DNA from: Muribaculaceae bacterium
Lineage (GTDB): Bacteria; Bacteroidota; Bacteroidia; Bacteroidales; Muribaculaceae
Assembly: GCA_029060725.1 (NCBI GenBank)
Contig: JAIDTL010000129.1
Coordinates: 1-64,000, forward strand
DNA: 64,000 nucleotides
Direction: 5' to 3'
Under the pieces are notes generated by a model, which saw only the letters and a list, made by a program, of their open reading frames with translations, was not told where the DNA came from and searched no databases. How positions within the stretch are numbered: the first letter of the stretch is position 1; every line of letters begins with the position of its first letter. Positions 10,789 through 20,101 of this stretch are shown here, piece by piece. The translations under genes and the position numbers were made by a program.

Positions 10789-13700
10789 TTACTCCACAAC
10801 CTTTACAGCCTTAGTCGTTCCGTCAGAGTAAGTGATCACTTTGACGAGGGTGGTGGGCTCATTGCCCGGACGCGTTTCGATACCCTGAAGATTGTAGTAT
10901 TTCACATTGGCTATCTCTCCTTCAATCAATGTGTCTACACCGGTTGAACCAATTGTTACCATTTCGCCAAGGCCACCCATTTCGTTGAGTGCGCGTACGC
11001 CGTAAGATGTTGCTTTCACAGATGGAACATAGTTGCATTCTGTAGTGAATCCGAGGAGCTTACCGTCTGCGTAAACTGCCCAGCAGAGTGCATACTTGCT
11101 GTCGTCCCAAGAAAGGACATCATTTGCCATAGCGAGAGAAGTTGCAGCCGGAGCCTGCTCGCAGTCCATTGCCGGATCCCAATCGTCGTCACTGCCCATT
11201 ACAGTTGCATAGTCATGAGCGTCTGCCTCTTCCTTGGTCAGTACAGGATTGTTAGGATGGTTGCCGGGACCAAAGCTCTTCTTACGCTCTGAGAGATCTA
11301 TTACAGTGCCGGAAGCTGTCATTGAATTATATTCAGCAAAGCGTGCCGGGAAACCATCGGTACCCATATCATTCCAGCCGATTGCGGAAGGTTTCACAGT
11401 CATCTTAGTGTCGATGTAGAGAGCGATAGGAGTGCCGCTGCCCCAAGGACGACCCAAAGTATAGTTGCCATCGATAGTGCTGTTTTCGCCTACAATCTCG
11501 CAATCCTTGAATATGTAGCCATATTGCTTGGGCACAGATGGAACTGCGAGGTAGCCGCCGCTTGCGCACATCTGAAGTTTCACTCCATTGTAGTATGCGT
11601 CACCCTTACCGCAGAGGAAGTCGGTGCGACCGCGAAGTACGCCTCCTTCAAAGTAGTAGCGTGCGTTCTGGTTGTTGGAAGTGTAAGTGTCCTGATATCC
11701 CCAGAGGCAAGCATCTTTCATGATGGTCTTGTCTCCCTTGTCCTGGAGTACGATGTTGCGACCACGGTTGTCAGAGATACCATGCTTGAGGGTGATGTTC
11801 TGGAAGTAAGTGCCGCTTACGCCTGATTGGATCTGGAGAAGGTCGGCATTGCCGATACCCTCCATCGGGTGGCTGCCGATGCCGTCCATGTCAGGCACCT
11901 CGTTGATGATGACTGTGCCTTCCATGCTTTCGCCGATGATGGAGACGTTGGAAGCATTCAGTCTGAGAGTCACGTCAGGGAATGTACCGCCATTGACATT
12001 GACAGTGTGGTTTGCATCCATCGGTATCATATATTCACCGTTTCTTACGAAGATGCGGTATCTGCGCGTCTTGTCTTCGCGTGAATTGGCAGCTTCGATT
12101 GCAGCGCGGAAGTCGCCGTCGTCAGGCACGATGAAGTCAGGAGTAGCCTTAGCCACTTCCGGACGGTTGCGTGTAGTGAATGCAATCTTCACAGGAGTGT
12201 CAAGATAGTTGTCTGTAAGGTCGGCCACGCTGTTGGCGGCAAGTGTAAATTCGTAAGGAGTGTTGAATGCAAGATTCTTGTAAGTAAAGATTACAGATTT
12301 GCCACTGGTTTCTCCTTTCAAGGTCTTGTCGCCGAGTGTAGCGGTAGCTTCCTCTGCAAGCTTGACCTTCTCATCAAAGTTGAGCACGATCTTGCCGTTG
12401 ATTGAAGCTGATGTAGCTCCTTCTGCGGGCACTGTTGAAACGAGCACCGGTGCCTTGCCGTCGTTGATAAGCTCCATCTCTCCGTAGATAAACGATGCGC
12501 CCAGGCAGATGCCATCGTTGTCGCTCTTTGTGCCGTCTATCTTAGAGCTCTTGTCTGCGATCCAGCGGAGGTAGACTTCTGCCTGATTGTCTGCAGAAGC
12601 AGGGAATGCGAATTCTGCGTCAGCCCAGTTCTTGGATCCTTCAAGAGTAATGGTGCCGATAGTCTCCCAGTTTTCACCATCAAGAGAGTATTCTACGTTC
12701 TGCTTTGTGTAGGCATTGTAATTGAAGACCATTGAGGTCACCACCTTCAGGTTCTTGAATGCCGAAGCGTTAAACTTAGTCTGCCAGTAATAGTTTCCGA
12801 GGCCTGTAGTGCGCCAGTTGACAGCACCTGGGCGTCCTTCATAGCCGCCTGCGCCAAGCTGGCTCTTATCAAGCCATGCCGATGTCTCGCCGTCTGCAGT
12901 GCGCAGGTTGAGAGTCACAGCATCGTTCTCTTCGTATGCGAAGTCTGCCGGACGTCCGTTGGCTCCCTGGCGGTAGAAGTCCCAGCCTACGATGAAGTCG
13001 AGAGCAGAGTATTCAGCAGTGAGCTCGATATCATCATCCATAGTCACCATGATTTCTGAAGAAGTCTGTCCGTCACTCCAGTTGGTGAAGGTGAGGATGG
13101 GGTTGGATGCAGCTTTAAGAGTCACAACTGTGCCTTCTTCATACATATTTTTACCATCAATCACTGTAGGAGCCGGAGTGTAGCTTACCATATATTCATT
13201 GGCTCCTGAAGTCACGCTTGTGGCGAGCGAATAGGTGTTTACAGCCTTGAAGTTGGCAGTAAGGTTTTCAGCCTTGTTGATTACGTATTTGAATTCCGGA
13301 GTCTCTGAAAGCACATTGCCTTCAACGTCTGTCCAGTTCACGAAGTCATAACCGAATTTTTCAGTGGCAACAAGAGTCACCTCTGTACCCTCGTCATATT
13401 CATCTGCCAGTGGCTTGATGGCAACTGATCCGGCTTCTTCGGGATTCGTGGCAATAGTGACGGGGCATTTCGATACGTCTTCTGCCTGTCCGTCAATGAT
13501 ACCCTTGATGCGTACTTGGCTGAAGCCACCTTGCTTTGCATTGTTTGTGCCCACCGTCATCTCGAGGGTAAAGCCTCCGGTGGTGGCAAGTTCTTGCTGT
13601 TGTTCAGGGGTCAGGGATATGCTGAAGTGCTGTGCATAGTCACTTTCCTTGCCGTATTTGTCATCTGCCTGCTGGCGGTTGTTGCGTGCCGAGGTGTATG

Positions 13701-14721
13701 TCCCGAGCACTAACTGCTTTCCTTCTTCAGTCTTTGCGGTCACTATTATGTTGTGGGCGGCAGCGTCTGTGCCGAATTTCGCGCAGTAAGCCGATACTTC
13801 AGTCGGAGTGAAGGTAAGTCCCTTTGTGGGTTTGAGAGTCCACTTCACAGCATCGTTGGCATCTACAGCAGGCTGGAGCTTTATGAATTTGTAATCACAC
13901 CAGTTGACGCCTTCAGCGCCTACAGCCTGCACGCCGTTAAGATCAAGCGAAGCGACTGAGAAAGCGCCTTCCGGACTGAGGACACCTGGAATTTCGAAGT
14001 CTTCCATCGATTCCATGCCCCAGAAAGCTTCAGTGGGTTCGTTGCTGAATGATGGTGCGGTATAAACCTGTCCGTTGAATACACCCTCAATCGATACCTG
14101 GCTGAAACCTCCCTGCTTAGATGAGTTTGTGCCTACAGTCATCTCAAGGGTGAACCCTTCGGTAGAGGAAAGTTCCTGCTGCTGTTCTGCCGTCAGTTCG
14201 ATTGTGAAATGTTGGGCATAGTCATCCTCATTGCCGCGGGCATCATCTTCCTTGTCGCGATTATTTCGCGCAGAAGTATAAGTGCCAAGCAAGATAGATT
14301 TCCCTTCAGCAGTCTTTCCTGTCACGAGGATGTTGTGAGCGATGGCATCCGTGCCAAATTTTGCTATGTAGGCAGAGATTTTGGTCGGAGTGAACGTAAG
14401 GCCCTTGGTTGGCTTTATAAACCATTTTACGGCGTCGTTCTCATCATTTGGAGTCTGGAGCTTGATAAACTGGTAGTCGCACCAGTTCACGCCGCTTGTG
14501 CCTACAGGTGTCACGCCGTTGAGGTCGAGAGAAGCGATCGAGAAAGCCCCTTCCGGGCTCAGGATAGTCGGCAATTCGTAGTCGTCCATGCTGTCCATGG
14601 ACCAGAACGCTTTTGCCGGTTCATTAGTGTAGGTCTGTGCCTTCATCGACAGGCCACAGACCAAGGCGACAATCGCAATCAATGCGATGATAGCCTTCGG
14701 AATAAATCGGTTGATGTTCAT
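10789..14721 (-). CDS. large exported pectinesterase-like (CE8) protein with duplicated N-terminal modules, InlB-B-like repeat and Ig-like domain
   Basis: Signal peptide MNINRFIPKAIIALIAIVALVCGLSMKAQ; GYQDTYTS, GRTDFLCG and LGRPWG motifs; start moved from 14793. Confidence 0.85.
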   Translation of the reverse strand: MNINRFIPKAIIALIAIVALVCGLSMKAQTYTNEPAKAFWSMDSMDDYELPTILSPEGAFSIASLDLNGVTPVGTSGVNWCDYQFIKLQTPNDENDAVKWFIKPTKGLTFTPTKISAYIAKFGTDAIAHNILVTGKTAEGKSILLGTYTSARNNRDKEDDARGNEDDYAQHFTIELTAEQQQELSSTEGFTLEMTVGTNSSKQGGFSQVSIEGVFNGQVYTAPSFSNEPTEAFWGMESMEDFEIPGVLSPEGAFSVASLDLNGVQAVGAEGVNWCDYKFIKLQPAVDANDAVKWTLKPTKGLTFTPTEVSAYCAKFGTDAAAHNIIVTAKTEEGKQLVLGTYTSARNNRQQADDKYGKESDYAQHFSISLTPEQQQELATTGGFTLEMTVGTNNAKQGGFSQVRIKGIIDGQAEDVSKCPVTIATNPEEAGSVAIKPLADEYDEGTEVTLVATEKFGYDFVNWTDVEGNVLSETPEFKYVINKAENLTANFKAVNTYSLATSVTSGANEYMVSYTPAPTVIDGKNMYEEGTVVTLKAASNPILTFTNWSDGQTSSEIMVTMDDDIELTAEYSALDFIVGWDFYRQGANGRPADFAYEENDAVTLNLRTADGETSAWLDKSQLGAGGYEGRPGAVNWRTTGLGNYYWQTKFNASAFKNLKVVTSMVFNYNAYTKQNVEYSLDGENWETIGTITLEGSKNWADAEFAFPASADNQAEVYLRWIADKSSKIDGTKSDNDGICLGASFIYGEMELINDGKAPVLVSTVPAEGATSASINGKIVLNFDEKVKLAEEATATLGDKTLKGETSGKSVIFTYKNLAFNTPYEFTLAANSVADLTDNYLDTPVKIAFTTRNRPEVAKATPDFIVPDDGDFRAAIEAANSREDKTRRYRIFVRNGEYMIPMDANHTVNVNGGTFPDVTLRLNASNVSIIGESMEGTVIINEVPDMDGIGSHPMEGIGNADLLQIQSGVSGTYFQNITLKHGISDNRGRNIVLQDKGDKTIMKDACLWGYQDTYTSNNQNARYYFEGGVLRGRTDFLCGKGDAYYNGVKLQMCASGGYLAVPSVPKQYGYIFKDCEIVGENSTIDGNYTLGRPWGSGTPIALYIDTKMTVKPSAIGWNDMGTDGFPARFAEYNSMTASGTVIDLSERKKSFGPGNHPNNPVLTKEEADAHDYATVMGSDDDWDPAMDCEQAPAATSLAMANDVLSWDDSKYALCWAVYADGKLLGFTTECNYVPSVKATSYGVRALNEMGGLGEMVTIGSTGVDTLIEGEIANVKYYNLQGIETRPGNEPTTLVKVITYSDGTTKAVKVVE

Positions 14722-14938
14722 CATTAGGTTAATTATTATGTTGATTAGGTATTCTTGATTGATTGTTAGGTAAGTCCGAAGAAGTCGCGGCAACTTCGTC
14801 GTTTTACTTTACAAAATTACAAAAAATATTCCTATTATTCAGCATTCCCCGATATGTTATATAGCATGATAAGTAAGAATTACCAATTCCCAATTACCAA
14901 TTCTCAATTATTAAAAATAAATTTACTATCTTTGCATC

Positions 14939-16888
14939 ATGAATTCGCCTATCCAGTCACTTCAGGAGCAACGTCGGCTCCTTCAAATCGAATACGAGGA
15001 AGAGAAACGAGTTTTCTCGGAGCTTTCAGCCCAAATGGGATTCTCTCGTCTTGCCGAGCGTGGCAACGCTTGGCTTGGAATTTCTGTAGAAAGATCTTTC
15101 TACAATTCCCTCAACCAAAGAGTTCTTGAAATCACCCGTTCTGATTCCGAATCGGATGACGACCATAATTTTGAATATGGAAAACCTGTAGCCTTTTTTA
15201 CGTTGTCTGAGAAAACGTCCGGCAACCCGTCATTTCCATTTACGGGAACCGTAAGCTACGTGGATGGGGATCGCATGGTGGTGGCTATACCTGAGAATGC
15301 GGATATATCCTCCCTTTCTTCATCACATTCTGCAGGCGTCATGCTCTCTTTTGATGAGACATCATATAGAATGATGTTTGATGCAATCGACCGCACCATT
15401 AAAGCAAAAGGGCGACTCGCCGAGCTCCGTGATCTATTCTATTCACGTAGAAAAGTCGCTGAATTGACTTTTGCTCCACTCGGGTTCCCTTATCTAAATA
15501 AGACTCAGGAAGCAGCTGTCAACAAAGTGCTGTGTGCTAAAGATGTGGCTATTGTGCATGGTCCTCCCGGCACGGGCAAGACCACCACTCTCGTAGAAGC
15601 TATAGTCGAGACTTTGCGTCGCGAACCGCAGGTCCTTGTATGCGCCCAAAGCAATATGGCAGTAGATTGGATTTGCGAAAAACTTGTCGATAGGGGAGTG
15701 CATGTGCTCCGTCTCGGCAATCCTTCTCGCGTCAACGACAAGATGCTCTCTTTCACATACGAACGCAGATTTGAATCTCATCCCGATTATCCCGATCTAT
15801 GGAGTATCCGAAAGGCAATCCGCGAACTTCGAAGTGCCAAGCGTCGTGGCTCCGACCAGTGGCATCAGAAGTTGGATCGCCTGCGCAGCCGTGCCACAGA
15901 ACTTGAAATCCGTATCAATCAAGACCTATTCAATTCCGCGCACGTCATAGCTTCTACCCTTGTGGGGAGTTCCAACCGTCTGCTCGACGGCATGAAGTTT
16001 TCCACACTTTTCATTGATGAAGCAGCCCAGGCACTTGAAGCAGCGTGTTGGATTCCTATAAGGAGAGCGGGTAGGGTAGTGCTTGCGGGCGACCATTGTC
16101 AGCTTCCTCCTACAGTCAAGTCGTATGAAGCCATGAAAGCGGGTCTTGACAAGTCGCTAATGGAACGCTTGGTGGAAAATCACCCGGAGGCAGTTTCCCT
16201 GCTTACGATGCAATACCGTATGAACCATGAGATAATGCGTTTCTCCAACGAATGGTTCTACGGTGGCGCCATGACCGCCGCTCCTGAAGTGCGACACCGT
16301 GGCATCCTCGACTTCGACACCCCCATCGAATGGATCGACCCCATGGAGAGGAGGCTTTCCAGCCTCCCAAGCGAGTCAGACCCCATTGAAGGGAGACTTC
16401 CCAGCCTCCCCGAATCGCCGGATTCTGACCTTCCCACCTTTAAGGAAGCCCTCGCCGGCGAAAGCCATGGGCGTGTCAACCGTGACGAAGCCGAATTTTC
16501 CGTCCGTACCCTGTGGGCATACATCGAAAAAATTGGCAAGCAACGTTTCCTCGACGAACGTATCGACGTAGGTCTGATCTCCCCTTACCGGGCACAGGTC
16601 CAGTATTTACGTGGTCTAATCAAACGAACACCCTTCTTCAAGCCCTTCCGCCACCTCATCTCCGTCAACACCGTCGACGGCTTTCAAGGACAGGAACGGG
16701 ATGTGATTATGATATCTCTTGTAAGAAGCAACGACGAAGGCAACATCGGTTTCCTCCGCGACCTCCGCCGCATGAACGTAGCTATGACCCGCGCCCGCAT
16801 GAAGCTCATCATCATCGGCAGCGTCGCCACCCTCACCCGCCATCCCTTCTACCGCCGCCTCCACGACTCACTAAGTCTTGATGTTTAG
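14939..16888 (+). CDS. SF1 DNA/RNA helicase, UPF1/IGHMBP2-like
   Basis: Walker A GPPGTGKTTTL, DEAAQALEA, QYRMNHEIM, TVDGFQGQERDVIMISLVRSN, NVAMTRAR. Confidence 0.93.
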   Translation: MNSPIQSLQEQRRLLQIEYEEEKRVFSELSAQMGFSRLAERGNAWLGISVERSFYNSLNQRVLEITRSDSESDDDHNFEYGKPVAFFTLSEKTSGNPSFPFTGTVSYVDGDRMVVAIPENADISSLSSSHSAGVMLSFDETSYRMMFDAIDRTIKAKGRLAELRDLFYSRRKVAELTFAPLGFPYLNKTQEAAVNKVLCAKDVAIVHGPPGTGKTTTLVEAIVETLRREPQVLVCAQSNMAVDWICEKLVDRGVHVLRLGNPSRVNDKMLSFTYERRFESHPDYPDLWSIRKAIRELRSAKRRGSDQWHQKLDRLRSRATELEIRINQDLFNSAHVIASTLVGSSNRLLDGMKFSTLFIDEAAQALEAACWIPIRRAGRVVLAGDHCQLPPTVKSYEAMKAGLDKSLMERLVENHPEAVSLLTMQYRMNHEIMRFSNEWFYGGAMTAAPEVRHRGILDFDTPIEWIDPMERRLSSLPSESDPIEGRLPSLPESPDSDLPTFKEALAGESHGRVNRDEAEFSVRTLWAYIEKIGKQRFLDERIDVGLISPYRAQVQYLRGLIKRTPFFKPFRHLISVNTVDGFQGQERDVIMISLVRSNDEGNIGFLRDLRRMNVAMTRARMKLIIIGSVATLTRHPFYRRLHDSLSLDV

Positions 16889-16982
16889 TGACAAAGTCAT
16901 AAAAATTGGATGGTAAGCATGCGTAGTATCTGATAATAACTGCTTGAATAAAAATGAGTAGGAGGAGACTGCTAAGATAATA

Positions 16983-17840
16983 TCAGATTAGTAGGGAAAT
17001 TTCATTTAAAGAAAGACCTGTTAATGATGAGATTACATCAGTGGCGTAGCCCTCGGAAAGCATTTTTCTTGCAATGTCTTTTTTCTCTTCCGCTCTTCCT
17101 TCTGCTCTTCCTTCTGCTCTTTCAGTCTCGGCAATAGCATAACTATCCCTGTATGCTTTCAGGGAAGCTTTGTAAGCTTGTTTATCCTTCTCATTTAAAG
17201 CTGCATATCTTGCAACTTTCCCAAGTCTCCGGAAAACCGGTTCTTTCATAAATGTCTGCGGTATTGTTTCCATCTTCTCCATGTTTTTAAGTAAATAAAG
17301 CCACCTCTCGAGCGTAGTCTTGCATTCATCTGCATCCTTGTCCAACATTGGTATCTTCAAAAATGTCATTCCCATCTTGTCAGAGAATACTTGCTGGGTC
17401 TGCATATTATATAAACACACATCTTCCCTAAGATGTTGTTCCTTGTATCCTTTCCATTCGAAGTTCATCAGGAATACTCCATATACAGGTGTAAGCTTAT
17501 AATCCCAACCTTCTCCCTTTTCTCCTTGAGCATAGATATCTGCAGCCAAATAGAATACAGCTCTATCGTCGAAATGTGTCTGATATCGGTTTTGCATCTC
17601 CACTATTATCTTTCTGCCATCTTCCAATTCACAATGAAGGTCATAGATTAGAGCACGATCGTCTTTAGACTCTCCTTTCTTTTCTTTATCAATGAATGTC
17701 ACATTGGTGATAGGAGTATCACCACCAATCACAGCATTTAGGAATGACAAGATGAATTCCTTGTCAGCATATCTTCCGAAAATATATTTAAATCCAAAAT
17801 CAGTAAGAGGATTTATATAAGTTGAGATAGATTCACACAT
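16983..17840 (-). CDS. Rpn family recombination-promoting nuclease / PD-(D/E)XK transposase-like
   Basis: INPLTDFGFKYIFG N-terminus; D..C.LEDGRKIIVEMQ nuclease core; ERAEGRAEGRAEEKKDIA tail. Confidence 0.88.
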   Translation of the reverse strand: MCESISTYINPLTDFGFKYIFGRYADKEFILSFLNAVIGGDTPITNVTFIDKEKKGESKDDRALIYDLHCELEDGRKIIVEMQNRYQTHFDDRAVFYLAADIYAQGEKGEGWDYKLTPVYGVFLMNFEWKGYKEQHLREDVCLYNMQTQQVFSDKMGMTFLKIPMLDKDADECKTTLERWLYLLKNMEKMETIPQTFMKEPVFRRLGKVARYAALNEKDKQAYKASLKAYRDSYAIAETERAEGRAEGRAEEKKDIARKMLSEGYATDVISSLTGLSLNEISLLI

Positions 17841-17870
17841 GTAGTTGCGTATTATTTACTATTCTTTTTG

Positions 17871-17878
17871 CAAAGATA
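17871..17878 (-). promoter_or_regulatory. putative -7 box (TATCTTTG) for the Rpn gene
   Basis: Minus-strand TATCTTTG upstream of start at 17840. Confidence 0.4.
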
Positions 17879-18047
17879 ATAAATTTTTGTCGATATTCGA
17901 TATTTTGGTAGTCTTTTTATGATTTTTCGAGTGAGAATGAAAAGGCAGAATGAATATGCTTTAGATATAATACTTATAGGAATAAGGGGAATTGGGACGA
18001 GAGGACATATATATTTGCAGTATGAATAGCAAATATAGTTACAAATT

Positions 18048-19250
18048 ATGGCATCTGTAAAAATAAAATTCAAGGCATCTTCTTTGCCGGAGCATGAAGG
18101 AACCATTTACTATCAGATTCTTCATGAGAGAAAACAACGTCAACTTTACTCCGATTATCATGTGTTCCCTACAGAATGGGATGATAACCGCTCGATGGTT
18201 ATTACAACTCATTCCAGTGAGCGCAAGTCCCTTATCCTTTCAATCAGGGAACGGATCCGTTGGGACTTGGAACGTCTCAACAAGATTATCCGCAAACTTA
18301 ATAACGATGGAATAACTTACACTGCAGATGATATCATTGAAGAGTTTAACCGTCACGTCAATGAATATTCACTATTCAATTTCATGGAGAGTCTCATTAT
18401 TAAATTAAAGCAGAATGGCAAGATCAGAACAGCAGAAACATATATTTCAACGCTCAATAGTTTCAAGAAGTTCCGTAGGGGCGAGGACATTATGCTTGAC
18501 TGTCTCAATTCGGATCTGATGGAAGCATACGAAGCATGGCATCGGCAGAGAGGGTTGACACCAAATACAATATCCTTCTATACTCGTATTCTTCGGGCTG
18601 TATACAACCGGGCGGTTGAAGATGAAATCATTGAGAACCGCAATCCATTCCGGCACGTATATACTGGAGTTGACAAGACAGTAAAACGAGCCCTTCCTCT
18701 TTCAGCCATCAAGAAAATAAAGGCCCTTGACCTGTCACTGATACCGGAACTCGATTATGCGCGAGATATGTTTATGATGAGCTTTATGCTTCGGGGAATG
18801 AGCTTCATTGACATGGCATATCTCCGTAAGACGGACCTCGCAAATGGATATGTCACATACCGTCGACGCAAGACAGGCCAACAACTTATCATCGAATGGA
18901 CGAAGGAAATGCAGATGATCCTCGACAAGTATCCTGAGAATTCGAGCGATTACCTTCTTCCGATAATAAGGAATAAGGGAGTCAACGACCGGACTACTTA
19001 TCGCAATGTAGGATACAACATAAACCACAATTTAAAACGTATAGCAATGAAAGCCGGAATCAGCATTCCCTTGACGCTATATGTAGCCCGTCACAGCTGG
19101 GCATCAGTAGCGAAAGCAAAAGGCATCCCACTCTCTGTAATCAGCGAAGGAATGGGACACGACAGCGAAACCACTACCCAAATTTACCTCGCCAGCCTCG
19201 ACACCTCCGTCGTCGACCGAGCCAACTCCATAATCCTGAAAAGTCTTTAG
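18048..19250 (+). CDS. tyrosine recombinase / integrase (Bacteroidetes type, SAM-like N-domain)
   Basis: C-terminal catalytic HxxW..Y: ARHSWASVAKAKGIPLSVISEGMGHDSETTTQIYLASLD; ~400 aa. Confidence 0.93.
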   Translation: MASVKIKFKASSLPEHEGTIYYQILHERKQRQLYSDYHVFPTEWDDNRSMVITTHSSERKSLILSIRERIRWDLERLNKIIRKLNNDGITYTADDIIEEFNRHVNEYSLFNFMESLIIKLKQNGKIRTAETYISTLNSFKKFRRGEDIMLDCLNSDLMEAYEAWHRQRGLTPNTISFYTRILRAVYNRAVEDEIIENRNPFRHVYTGVDKTVKRALPLSAIKKIKALDLSLIPELDYARDMFMMSFMLRGMSFIDMAYLRKTDLANGYVTYRRRKTGQQLIIEWTKEMQMILDKYPENSSDYLLPIIRNKGVNDRTTYRNVGYNINHNLKRIAMKAGISIPLTLYVARHSWASVAKAKGIPLSVISEGMGHDSETTTQIYLASLDTSVVDRANSIILKSL

Positions 19251-19297
19251 CGCCAACACCCGTATCTTTCGGATATCGGGCTTTTATTGTTTGTCAC

Positions 19298-19323
19298 TCA
19301 TCCAAATCTCTAAATTAGAGATA
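19298..19323 (+). repeat. palindrome-cored repeat, left copy
   Basis: TCATCCAAATCTCTAAATTAGAGATA; 25/26 identical to 19483-19508. Confidence 0.9.
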
Positions 19324-19463
19324 CTTATTTATTTTGCAAAGATAGTTAAAATTAGTAAAATTAGAAACTTTTTTAAGATAAAAATTGCTCTATTATCGAA
19401 TTTTCAGTTCTTAAAGTATCTTTTGTTTGGCGAAAATAATAAATATCCATGCATAGATTATTA

Positions 19464-19471
19464 TAAATTTG
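19464..19471 (+). promoter_or_regulatory. putative -7 box TAAATTTG upstream of UpxY-like gene
   Basis: TAnnTTTG match; no properly spaced -33 TTTG seen. Confidence 0.4.
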
Positions 19472-19482
19472 CACAATAGCTG

Positions 19483-19508
19483 TCATCCAAATCTCTAATT
19501 TAGAGATA
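19483..19508 (+). repeat. palindrome-cored repeat, right copy
   Basis: TCATCCAAATCTCTAATTTAGAGATA; core is exact reverse complement of left copy core. Confidence 0.9.
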
Positions 19509-19534
19509 ACAAAAAATTGTCATTATCTTACGAT

Positions 19535-20101
19535 ATGGCTGACTTTCAAGAATCACGAGGTGTTACGCCAGTCAATGGGACTGACGACCGCGAAGCGTAT
19601 CCGAAATTTTGGATTGCTGCATATACTAAGCCTCGTTCTGAGAAAAAAGCGGCCTCCGAATTGACAAAATTGGGTATTGAAACTTATGTGGCAACTCAAT
19701 ATCAAATTCGTCAGTGGAGTGATCGCAAAAAGAAAGTAGAAATTGTGGTTATTCCTTCAATCATATTTGCTCAGATATTCGAAGAGCAACTTACAAGTAT
19801 ATTATTTCACCGAAACATACTGAAGGTTATTACCCGTCCTGGAGAGAAGAAGGCAGCAAAAATACCTTCAGTTCAAATAGATAAACTCAAATTCATTCTT
19901 GGACAAACAGAAATCCCGGTATTATTTGATCCTAATCTTTTTTCCGTTCATAATACAGTTAGAGTAGTTCGAGGACCACTGAACGGATTGGAAGGTGAAG
20001 TAATACATTGTAATAATGACTCATCAGAACTAATTGTGCAAATAGATTTGCTTGGAGGTGCTCGTATGACTATTGATAAGAAAGAACTGGAACTAATATG
20101 A
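19535..20101 (+). CDS. UpxY-like transcription antiterminator (NusG paralog)
   Basis: WIAAYTKPRSEKKAASELTKLGIETYVATQYQIRQWSDRKKK N-domain and KOW VRVVRGPLNGLEGEV; ATG 19535. Confidence 0.9.
   Translation: MADFQESRGVTPVNGTDDREAYPKFWIAAYTKPRSEKKAASELTKLGIETYVATQYQIRQWSDRKKKVEIVVIPSIIFAQIFEEQLTSILFHRNILKVITRPGEKKAAKIPSVQIDKLKFILGQTEIPVLFDPNLFSVHNTVRVVRGPLNGLEGEVIHCNNDSSELIVQIDLLGGARMTIDKKELELI

Noticed and set aside
14209-14727. 172-aa plus-strand ORF over the start of the pectinesterase-like gene
   Set aside because: Antisense to a signal peptide and duplicated module; no independent support
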